NCBI GenBank assembly: GCA_020442965.1
Contig: JAGRJB010000323.1
Coordinates: 1 to 9,757 of the forward strand
Origin: Pseudomonadales bacterium
GTDB taxonomy: Bacteria > Pseudomonadota > Gammaproteobacteria > Steroidobacterales > Steroidobacteraceae
Direction: 5' to 3'
Length of the DNA stretch: 9,757 nt
Numbering within the stretch: position 1 is the first letter of the stretch; every line of letters starts with the position of its first letter. The notes beneath the pieces were generated by a model, which searched no databases, was not told where the DNA came from, and saw only the letters and a list, made by a program, of their open reading frames with translations. A program made the position numbers and the translations under genes. Of the stretch, positions 1 through 6,128 are shown piece by piece.

Positions 1-537
1 AACGGGATCGGCAAGACCACCCTGCTACGCTGTTTGGCCGGCGAATTACAGCCGAGCAAGGGCTCGATCAAATGGGTCGAGAACGCGTCACTCGGCTACA
101 TGCCGCAGGACCCGCAGGCAGAGTTTGCGCAAAAGGTCAGCCTGTTCGATTGGATGAGCGAATGGCAGGTCCCGAGCAACGATCAGATCGTACGCGCAAC
201 GCTCGGACGGATGTTGTTCTCGGGCGATGAGACAAAAAAATCGGTGACCGTGCTATCGGGTGGTGAAAAAGGCCGCATGATCTACGGCAAGCTGACACTC
301 ACGCGCCCGAACGTCCTGCTGCTGGACGAGCCTACCAACCATATGGACATGGAGACGATCGAGTCGTTGCAGATCGCACTGGAAAAGTACCCGGGGACCC
401 TGTTCTTCGTGTCCCATGACCGCGAACTGGTGGGCGGCCTCGCAACTCGCATCCTCGAGCTGCAGCCTGGCGGCAAACTCGTCGATTACCGCGGCAACTA
501 CGACGACTATCTCAAGGCCCAAGGAATAGCGGCCTGA
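1..537 (+). CDS. ybiT: ABC-F family ATPase, YbiT-like (C-terminal part, 5' end outside window)
   Basis: This is the second nucleotide-binding domain of a soluble ABC-F protein, a class that acts on ribosomes and has no membrane domain. Reading frame 1 is open from base 1 to the TGA at 535-537, giving 178 residues of a protein normally about 530 long. Visible in order are most of Walker A (NGIGKTT, residues 1-7), a Q-loop (GYMPQDPQ, about 32-39), the ABC signature LSGGEKGR (85-92), Walker B with DEPTNHMD (109-116) and the switch VSHDRE. The C-terminal stretch YRGNYDDYLKAQGI resembles the end of E. coli YbiT. There is no C-terminal extension as in Uup. The gene is convergent with the small-subunit gene, whose stop lies 57 bases further on. 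The family call is firm; the exact member (YbiT rather than another ABC-F) is an inference from the tail. Confidence 0.9.
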   Translation, partial: NGIGKTTLLRCLAGELQPSKGSIKWVENASLGYMPQDPQAEFAQKVSLFDWMSEWQVPSNDQIVRATLGRMLFSGDETKKSVTVLSGGEKGRMIYGKLTLTRPNVLLLDEPTNHMDMETIESLQIALEKYPGTLFFVSHDRELVGGLATRILELQPGGKLVDYRGNYDDYLKAQGIAA

Positions 538-594
538 GGAGATCGTCATCGACGGCGTGCACGGGCGCGCCGGTCTCAGGCGATAGAACCGAGA

Positions 595-1443
595 TCAAGC
601 CAGATTGATCTTGCCGAGATAGAGGCTCTCTTCAGCGAGTTCGAAATCCGCCGCGCCAGTGTGCGTCGATCCTTTCTTGATGACCAACCGATAGCGACCG
701 CTGTTGGGCACCAGCTTGTCGATCTTGAACTCGCCGAACATGTCGGTGGTCACTCGCGCGATCTCGGCACCATTGTGCTGCAGAGAAACCTCGGCATTCT
801 CGGCGCACTCCTCGACACCTTGCACGATCATCACCACTGCACCGGACACGAAGCACTTGGTCATCAGGTGCAGGTTCTTGTAGTAAACCCGCGGCTTCGA
901 GCCTAACTCGGGTTGCAACACTTCCAGACCTTCGTCCGCTTTGATCCGCTGCATCTCGGCATCTTCGACCTTCAGGGAACGGAACGCGACGGTCGGGCAA
1001 CTCTGCTCCATACGCGGTTTGGTCCACCCGTTGTCGAGCAGATGCGCGTCGAAAATCCACGCTTGTGGCAACTGTCGCTCTTCATTCCAGTAAATTGCGC
1101 CATAAGGACAGGCGTCGACGATCTGCCGCTGACCTTTCGCCTTCTCCGGATCGATGATCACGATGCCATCCTCGCGCTTGCGAATCGCCCCGTCCTTGGC
1201 GGCCTTCATGCACGGCGCATCGTCGCAGTGATTGCACATCGTCGGCATGAAGTGCGCCTCGACCACAGGATAGGTGCCGCGTTCCTTCCTGACGATGTCG
1301 ACCCAGTTGTGCCCGTGAGCGGGTTGTGGCGCCGCATAGCCGGGAAACTCGTTACCGATGTGCTCGTCCTTGGTAGCTAGAAAGCAGTTCCGACAGTTGT
1401 CGCAGCGAGCGATGTCGACGATCAGATTCCATTTTGCGGCCAT
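595..1443 (-). CDS. bthL: Transhydroxylase-type iron-sulfur small (beta) subunit
   Basis: This is the ferredoxin-like electron-transfer partner of the molybdenum subunit encoded just upstream. It has 282 residues, against about 275 for the Pelobacter pyrogallol hydroxytransferase small subunit. The first part is a DMSO-reductase-type ferredoxin domain with Cys14, 17, 20 (CDNCRNC), Cys70, 73, 78 (CNHCDDAPC), Cys112 (ACPYGAI) and Cys149 (SCPTVAF), enough for two [4Fe-4S] clusters. Residues from about 183 on (KPRVYYKNLH onward) form the beta-barrel, transthyretin-like C-terminal domain typical of this family. Relative to the Pelobacter protein as I recall it, the four ligands of a third cluster are missing. 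An ATG at 1443 shares its A with the TGA of the large subunit (TGATG), implying translational coupling; AAGG lies a few bases upstream. A longer in-frame reading to 1485 would overlap the large subunit needlessly. No signal peptide or membrane segment, so probably cytoplasmic. The symbol denotes the family; the substrate is not established. Confidence 0.88.
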   Translation of the reverse strand: MAAKWNLIVDIARCDNCRNCFLATKDEHIGNEFPGYAAPQPAHGHNWVDIVRKERGTYPVVEAHFMPTMCNHCDDAPCMKAAKDGAIRKREDGIVIIDPEKAKGQRQIVDACPYGAIYWNEERQLPQAWIFDAHLLDNGWTKPRMEQSCPTVAFRSLKVEDAEMQRIKADEGLEVLQPELGSKPRVYYKNLHLMTKCFVSGAVVMIVQGVEECAENAEVSLQHNGAEIARVTTDMFGEFKIDKLVPNSGRYRLVIKKGSTHTGAADFELAEESLYLGKINLA

Positions 1444-4400
1444 CACACTGCCTTTGCGCGTTGCCAGGTATCGACGCCAGTCCACTTTTCAATCTGGATC
1501 AGTGTCGTATTGGGTTTAATACTATGCGTCTGCTCGGTAATGCCCTTGCTCGGATTCAGCATGTTGACACAGCCGCCGAGATCGGTGGAGTTGCCAGGTT
1601 CGCCAACCGGCCGGTATTGTGCCGAGGCAGTGGATGCACTAACGACCCCCGGTCGAAGTCGCTCGGTGACATACGCCGCGCACACGACCGAGCCGCGATT
1701 GTTCCAGAGCCGAATGAGATCGTCACTGCGGATGTTCCGGGCTTCAGCGTCCTCACGATTGATCCGCGCAACGAGATAATAGTGGCCATCGACCAGCACA
1801 CGATGATCCTTGATGTCCTGGAGCGCGCTATCAGTGTCATCGCCCATCACGTGAAAGGGGTAACGCGAATGCGGCGTCAGCAGCTGCAAGGGATAGTCCG
1901 CCAGTTCTTTGTCCTTGCGCGGATCCTCGTAGCTCGCCATGTACTTGTTGAGTGGCGGACGACCGGGGTCGTCGATCCGCTTCAGGGTGTTTGCCACGAA
2001 TTCGAACTTGCCGGACGGCGTTTGCAAACCTTCGCCGTATTGACCGCCATAATCCGAGGGTAACGGATACGGCTCTGGCACGTCCTTGGGCCGACCCTCA
2101 TAGAACCACCGATACGCGGTCGGAGCGCGCGTAGCCTGCGGCTCGGGCGGTACAACGAAATAGCCCTTTTCGAGGAACTTCTTCCACGTAATGTGCTGCG
2201 GCAGATCAGACGAATCGAACACACGCTTGCACCAGTCGAGCTCGGTGTTGCCGCCTTCGGAATACATCGCACCCATCCCGAGGCGTTCCGTAATCGCCAG
2301 GAAGATGTCGTAGTCCGACTTCGATTCGCCCATCGGTTCGATGACCTTGTGTTGCATCGAGATGACGCGGTGGTTGTTCATCGAGTACATATGGTGCACG
2401 TAGCCTGCGCCCACGTTGTACCACTCGCTGATATCCCAGCGCTCGAACACGGTACAGGCCGGGAGAATGACATCGGAGTAGCGCGTCTCGCCTTCATTCC
2501 AGACCGACTGGTTCACCACGAACGGCAGATTCTCGTGCTGATACATCTTCACCCAGCGATTCGATTCGACCATCGTGCCGAACGACGCACTGCCATACTT
2601 GTACATCATCTCGATCCTGGCGCAGCCCGGCGCCGGGTAGCCGATGCGCTGGAACTGGCCGTGCACCGACGCAACGTCAGTCAGGTAGCCGAACGCCTTG
2701 CCCTCCATGATCGCCTCGGGCAGGTAGATGCGAGGAATACTCTGTCGCACCGAACTCATCGTCACGATATGCGGCATACGCTGGTAGTTGTTAGCCGCAT
2801 TGGCACTGTACTGCAGATCGCCCGACATGCTGCCTTCGGCATAGCCCGGAAAATAAAAGTTGAAATCGAGCGGCGCGCCGAACTGCAAGTTGCCGAAGTT
2901 CACGCCTGGCCGCCCCATGCCCTGCATCGCGCCCAGAATCGTCATCATGCGCGCCCATTGGATGCCCATTGGTCCGCGGCCCGCGCCGCCGATTCCGCCG
3001 CCCCAGGCGCCGGGTCCGAGATAGGTCTTCTTGCGGCCCCACTCTCGCGCCAGCGCCCGCACCTCGCGCGCCGGTACGCCGGTTTCACTTTCCTGCCACT
3101 CCGGCGTCTTGGGCGTCCCATCCGATTTGCCCAAAACGTAATCGCGCCATTCTTCAAAGCCCTCGGTGCGTTTCTCCACGAAGTCTTTGTCGTAGAGTCC
3201 CTCCGTGATCCACACGAAACAGAGCGCCTGAGCCAGCGCCGCATCGGTACCGGGCTTTGGCGCGATCCACTTGCCGCCCAGATGTGCGGCCGTGTGATTG
3301 AGATACGGGTCGATATGCACCATCTTGATACCGAGCTCTTTGGCCCAGTTGCGGCGCACCGTGCCGTCGAAACCGTAAGTCGCGTCCGGATCGCTCGACC
3401 AGAACACGATCATCTCGGCTTCTTTCAGGCAATCCTCGACCGTGCCATAGAACTCGGCCGTCCCGAGCCGCATGCTGTTGCCCCAGTGGTGCATGGCACC
3501 CCAGAACCAGCCTTCCCAGCTATCGGGATTGTGGTGCAGCTTACTAACACCAATCAGATTCCAGAATCGATTGAACGCGCTCAGATAATGGCCGAGATTG
3601 CCCCACTGATGGTGTGAGCCGTTAGCCACCAACACCGCACCGGGGCCCTTCGCCTTGGCGCGCTTGATCTCCTTGACGACGATATCCAGCGCCTCGTCCC
3701 AGCTGATGCGCACAAACTCAGACTTGCCGCGATTTTGAATGTTGCGGTTGCCGTCGGGGTCGAAGTCGACGCGCTTCATCGGATAGAGCACGCGCTGATC
3801 GGAATACACCATCGACTTCTGCACCATGCCGTGTGGCGCCAGCGAGCTGCGTCGCGGCGGCGTCAGCGTCTTGCCGCGCGCCTCGATCGACCACGACGGT
3901 GCATCTTCGGCATCGAATTCGATCGGCGTGATGCGCACGATCTTGTCGTCTTTGACGTAGACGAATATCGGCCCGCCATTCGTGCCGTTGGTATAGCGCA
4001 CGGTGCCGTCGGGCATCTGCGTGCCGCTCTTCCAACGGATCGTCTGCATCCGAGTGAGCGTGGCCATGAACCAGACCGCGAGCTCGTCCTTGCCTTCCAG
4101 CGTGACCTTGAAATTCTTGGCTGCGTCGATGCGCATCAACTGATCGAATGGCGGCGTCAGAAATTCTTCAGCGATCGCCTTGTTCTTGAAGCCGATGATG
4201 ATGTCCGGCTGGTCGTGAATGCCCTTGCTCGAACTAATGTCGCCGTTTTCGAGTTTGATCCATCGCCCTTCGGGCTGGTCCTTGACGCGGAACTGCGCCG
4301 TGAGGTTGCGCTCCTTGAGACGCGCCGCGAATTCGGGGTACTGCGCCTTTGTGACGCGCAGTGCCTGCACCATCCCCCACAGTAAGAACGAAAAATTCAT
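1443..4400 (-). CDS. athL: Molybdopterin transhydroxylase-type large (alpha) subunit with N-terminal SCP2-like domain
   Basis: This is a bis-MGD molybdenum enzyme of the DMSO reductase superfamily, transhydroxylase branch. Characterised members hydroxylate polyphenols: pyrogallol to phloroglucinol in Pelobacter, resorcinol in Azoarcus. It has 985 residues, about 110 more than Pelobacter AthL. Residues about 10-125 look like an SCP-2 lipid/sterol carrier domain; the AthL-like part begins near 134 (VRYTNGTNGGPIFVYV). Seen there are His263 (GSHHQWGN), Asp293-Ser294-Trp295 (HNPDSWEGW) and Tyr520 (FYFPGYAEG). From memory these match AthL His144, Asp174, the Mo-ligand Ser175, Trp176 and Tyr404. The N-terminal FeS cysteines of many relatives are absent, as in AthL. 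The C-terminal cofactor domain starts near LLTPHSRYPFHVMG. There is no Tat signal, so it is probably cytoplasmic. The ATG follows GGAGA by 7 bases and an in-frame TAG directly precedes it, fixing the start. The stop overlaps the small-subunit start. The substrate is uncertain. Confidence 0.93.
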   Translation of the reverse strand: MNFSFLLWGMVQALRVTKAQYPEFAARLKERNLTAQFRVKDQPEGRWIKLENGDISSSKGIHDQPDIIIGFKNKAIAEEFLTPPFDQLMRIDAAKNFKVTLEGKDELAVWFMATLTRMQTIRWKSGTQMPDGTVRYTNGTNGGPIFVYVKDDKIVRITPIEFDAEDAPSWSIEARGKTLTPPRRSSLAPHGMVQKSMVYSDQRVLYPMKRVDFDPDGNRNIQNRGKSEFVRISWDEALDIVVKEIKRAKAKGPGAVLVANGSHHQWGNLGHYLSAFNRFWNLIGVSKLHHNPDSWEGWFWGAMHHWGNSMRLGTAEFYGTVEDCLKEAEMIVFWSSDPDATYGFDGTVRRNWAKELGIKMVHIDPYLNHTAAHLGGKWIAPKPGTDAALAQALCFVWITEGLYDKDFVEKRTEGFEEWRDYVLGKSDGTPKTPEWQESETGVPAREVRALAREWGRKKTYLGPGAWGGGIGGAGRGPMGIQWARMMTILGAMQGMGRPGVNFGNLQFGAPLDFNFYFPGYAEGSMSGDLQYSANAANNYQRMPHIVTMSSVRQSIPRIYLPEAIMEGKAFGYLTDVASVHGQFQRIGYPAPGCARIEMMYKYGSASFGTMVESNRWVKMYQHENLPFVVNQSVWNEGETRYSDVILPACTVFERWDISEWYNVGAGYVHHMYSMNNHRVISMQHKVIEPMGESKSDYDIFLAITERLGMGAMYSEGGNTELDWCKRVFDSSDLPQHITWKKFLEKGYFVVPPEPQATRAPTAYRWFYEGRPKDVPEPYPLPSDYGGQYGEGLQTPSGKFEFVANTLKRIDDPGRPPLNKYMASYEDPRKDKELADYPLQLLTPHSRYPFHVMGDDTDSALQDIKDHRVLVDGHYYLVARINREDAEARNIRSDDLIRLWNNRGSVVCAAYVTERLRPGVVSASTASAQYRPVGEPGNSTDLGGCVNMLNPSKGITEQTHSIKPNTTLIQIEKWTGVDTWQRAKAV

Positions 4401-4407
4401 CTAAGCG

Positions 4408-4412
4408 TCTCC
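4408..4412 (-). promoter_or_regulatory. Ribosome binding site of the large-subunit gene
   Basis: GGAGA on the minus strand lies 7 bases before the ATG at 4400. An in-frame TAG occupies 4403-4401, so translation cannot begin further upstream. This shows that the unusual N-terminal domain really starts here and is not a chance extension. Confidence 0.6.
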
Positions 4413-4431
4413 GGATGCGGACCGTTTGCCG

Positions 4432-4437
4432 ATTGTA
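4432..4437 (-). promoter_or_regulatory. Possible -10 element for the transhydroxylase genes
   Basis: TACAAT on the minus strand differs from the sigma-70 consensus at one base and lies about 31 bases upstream of the large-subunit ATG. The hexamer 17 bases further upstream (GCCCCA) is a poor -35, so any promoter here would probably need an activator. The assignment is an inference from one short match. Confidence 0.25.
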
Positions 4438-4459
4438 GGGCGTGCCTGGCGGATTGGGG

Positions 4460-4477
4460 CGCAGTAGATATACTGCG
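4460..4477. promoter_or_regulatory. Perfect inverted repeat, candidate operator
   Basis: CGCAGTA-GATA-TACTGCG is a perfect palindrome with 7-base arms and a 4-base centre, in the 206-base gap between the hydrolase stop and the large-subunit start. Its centre is about 68 bases upstream of the ATG and about 43 bases upstream of a start point predicted from the TACAAT at 4437-4432, a position typical of activators that contact RNA polymerase. There is no following T-run, so it is unlikely to be a terminator. No regulator gene is present in the window. Confidence 0.4.
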
Positions 4478-4606
4478 TTCTACAGGTAGCCGCGACCAGC
4501 CGCCAAATCGACCCGCAATGGCCTGTTGTTCTTATTGTCGCATAGGACATCAGGCGTGACGGCCGTTGATCGTGCCGCCCGCCATTTCTCGACCCGCGAC
4601 ATTGGT

Positions 4607-5542
4607 CTAGTTCTTGAGGACTTGGCCTCGCCATGTCGAATACAGGTTAGCCCAACGAACCGGATCAGCCACCAGTTCGAATACATCGCCGTCCGAGAAC
4701 TCGACATACTTGAAGTCGGGACGCGCAGCTGCCAACCGCTTGTCCATTTTGTTGACCGGTTCGCCTGTGTCCGATAGCAGGAGCACTGGAACCTTGATCT
4801 TCGGGATATCCAGCATCATGTCGTAGTGGTAGGCCGCCCAGTGACCGATATCAGGGCCTTGCATGTAACTCGTGATCGCAAACCAAGTTTGCGCGTCGAG
4901 GATAGCTTGCCGATTCGTCTTGTTGATCCGATGAAAGGACTGCGTCAAATGGGAACCGTCCAGCAAAGGCGTGCGGGGCTTTCTGTTTGGATTGGCCAAA
5001 TAGACGCTCGCTTCCTCGCGCGTCATCGCTGCAGCACCGTGCATTACCAGCGCCAGGACACGATCGCCGTGGTTGGCGGTAAAGGACGCCGCGATATGGG
5101 CGCCCGTGTGGTGGCCACCGATCACCACTTTGCTCAACCGCAAAGCGTCTAGCAGCGCCAGCAGGTTATCGGCATAGTCCTTGATTGACGGCTGCTTGCT
5201 GGGTGGATCCGACAGACCGTACCCGGGGGTGTCGACGGTGATGCAGCGAATGCCCATCTGCGCGAGCGCGTTCTGTACGCCCGCCCATTCAATCATCGAC
5301 ATCGGTGACTGGTGCAGCAGGATGAGTGGGTGCTGGTCGTCGCGCGGCCCGATATCCCGGTAGTGCAATTGACCCATAGGCGCGGCGATATAGCCCTTGC
5401 CGCCTTTGAGGGCGCCAAAACCCTTCCAGTCGTCGACAGAAACACCACGGCCAAGTTCATCGGCCACGATCGATTCGGAGTGGCACGTGACCATGCCGAT
5501 CACGACGGCCGCTATAGTCCGAACGAAGATGTGGTTCGCCAT
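4607..5542 (-). CDS. Exported alpha/beta-hydrolase-fold protein with altered catalytic triad
   Basis: The protein has 311 residues. An N-terminal hydrophobic segment (about residues 5-19, after MANHIFVR) suggests Sec export, with cleavage possibly after SIVA (about 27); a Cys20 is present but is not in a convincing lipobox. The hydrolase fold follows: oxyanion-hole strand LILLHQSP (73-80), TVDTPGYGLSDPP (102-114), the elbow IGGHHTGAHIAA (141-152) and the late acid strand VPVLLLSDTGEPV (251-263). In the GxSxG elbow the nucleophile position is His145, and where the catalytic His is expected (SDGDVFEL, 283-290) there is Asp286. Hydrolase activity of the usual kind is therefore doubtful. The ATG at 5542 follows AAAGGAG with an 8-base gap. 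The gene precedes the molybdenum-enzyme genes on the same strand by 206 bases, so it may be co-transcribed, though an internal promoter is possible. The substrate cannot be told. Confidence 0.85.
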   Translation of the reverse strand: MANHIFVRTIAAVVIGMVTCHSESIVADELGRGVSVDDWKGFGALKGGKGYIAAPMGQLHYRDIGPRDDQHPLILLHQSPMSMIEWAGVQNALAQMGIRCITVDTPGYGLSDPPSKQPSIKDYADNLLALLDALRLSKVVIGGHHTGAHIAASFTANHGDRVLALVMHGAAAMTREEASVYLANPNRKPRTPLLDGSHLTQSFHRINKTNRQAILDAQTWFAITSYMQGPDIGHWAAYHYDMMLDIPKIKVPVLLLSDTGEPVNKMDKRLAAARPDFKYVEFSDGDVFELVADPVRWANLYSTWRGQVLKN

Positions 5543-5654
5543 GCAAAGTGCTCCTTTGAAATTGCAACTATCGAAAACGGCCGGCCCGCGTAGTTTGGTC
5601 TAGGTTTGCTGTCAGCTTACGCTGCTCGGCGACGCTGTAGACCTTTTGTGCTTA

Positions 5655-5670
5655 CCGACAGATGGGTTAC
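5655..5670 (+). repeat. Candidate left terminal inverted repeat / transposase-binding motif of the IS481 remnant
   Basis: CCGACAGATGGGTTAC lies about 55 bases before the transposase start. Its core ATGGGTTAC pairs, with one mismatch, with GTTACCCAT at 8119-8127 behind the transposase 3' end. The match extends imperfectly outward (GACAG versus CAGAC). Such GTTACCCAT-type motifs are, as I recall, common at the ends of this IS481 subgroup. The outermost base of the element cannot be fixed by eye. Confidence 0.4.
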
Positions 5671-5722
5671 ACACTATTCCTGGCACACAGGTGACACTTT
5701 CCAGCATTTGCAGGAGACGCAA

Positions 5723-5797
5723 ATGCCGTGGCAGGAGTGTTGCAACATGGACGAACGATTGCGTTTTGTAGCCCGTTTGCTCGAGGGCGAGAAGATG
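5723..5797 (+). pseudogene. IS481-family transposase, N-terminal fragment (25 codons)
   Basis: The reading MPWQECCN-MDERLRFVARLLEGEKM is the characteristic beginning of an IS481-subgroup transposase with an N-terminal helix-turn-helix and an rve integrase core. The ATG at 5723 is preceded by AGGAG with a 6-base gap, so the original start signals survive. Identity stops exactly after GEKM; the expected helix-turn-helix sequence does not follow, and unrelated coding remnants begin. The rest of the gene resumes on the same strand at 7581, missing roughly 20 codons. It is therefore half of one interrupted gene and not functional. Confidence 0.75.
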
Positions 5798-6103
5798 TTA
5801 TTACCCTCGATTCAGCCCGAAAAAAGGCGCGCACCTATCTCGGTCACGCGGCCGACAGCGAAGATCCACACGCCGCATCGGTGCTGGGTGCACACACAAT
5901 TACCAGAATACCGGAACAGGTGCTGGATGCATTGGTAGACAATCTCATCCTCACCGGCTATATCAGCGATATTGGACAACAGGATCGCGCATCTGGCTGA
6001 ATTGAAGTTAGCGGGTGTCTCTGCCGTGGTACTGGAGTTGCGCCAGCACGCTGAAGACCCAATAAGACTGATCGGTGAGCGAGTCATTCCGGCACTGCGT
6101 TGA
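5798..6103 (+). pseudogene. Luciferase-like monooxygenase, C-terminal remnant with frameshift
   Basis: Two overlapping frames together read like the end of a luciferase-like (flavin/F420-dependent) monooxygenase. Frame 1 gives ARKKARTYLGHAAD, then IPEQVLDALVDNLILTG. After a shift near 5970-5985, frame 2 gives RIAHLAELKLAGVSAVVLEL, then QHAEDPIRLIGERVIPALR and a TGA at 6101-6103. The LTG-x-RIAxLAxxGVxxVVLEL and ERVIPALR pattern is the family's usual C terminus. About the first two thirds are missing, cut at the junction with the transposase fragment at 5797. The aldehyde dehydrogenase starts 25 bases later, so the two probably once formed an operon. Assignment rests on the C-terminal pattern only. 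Confidence 0.6.
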
Positions 6104-6113
6104 GAGTCCTTCC

Positions 6114-6119
6114 GAGGAG
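6114..6119 (+). promoter_or_regulatory. Ribosome binding site of the aldehyde dehydrogenase gene
   Basis: GAGGAG lies 9 bases before the ATG at 6129. This favours 6129 over the in-frame start at 6075, which would lie inside the monooxygenase remnant and add 18 residues unlike the family. Confidence 0.65.
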
Positions 6120-6128
6120 TTGACAAAG

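Noticed and set aside
560..575. GGCGCGCC shared with the tRNA 3' end (8154-8161) as an attachment-site repeat
   Set aside because: Only eight bases match, the motif is a self-complementary GC run likely by chance here, and the flanks differ.
538..594. Terminator between the convergent ABC-F and small-subunit genes
   Set aside because: Only weak GC-rich pairing is visible and there is no T-run on either strand.
1444..1485. Upstream start for the small subunit adding 14 residues
   Set aside because: It would overlap the end of the large-subunit gene; the ATG in TGATG gives the family's usual N terminus (KWNLIVDIARCDNC).
2193..3617. 474-codon open frame on the plus strand opposite the large subunit
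   Set aside because: It is a shadow of a GC-rich gene: Arg/His/Ala-rich, without recognisable motifs, and fully inside a conserved enzyme gene on the other strand.
595..4400. DMSO, nitrate, polysulfide or arsenite reductase
   Set aside because: No Tat signal, no membrane-anchor gene and no N-terminal FeS cysteines, while NPDSWEGW and FYFPGYAEG are transhydroxylase motifs.
6075..6128. Upstream start for the aldehyde dehydrogenase
   Set aside because: It lies inside the monooxygenase remnant and has no RBS; GAGGAG points to the ATG at 6129.
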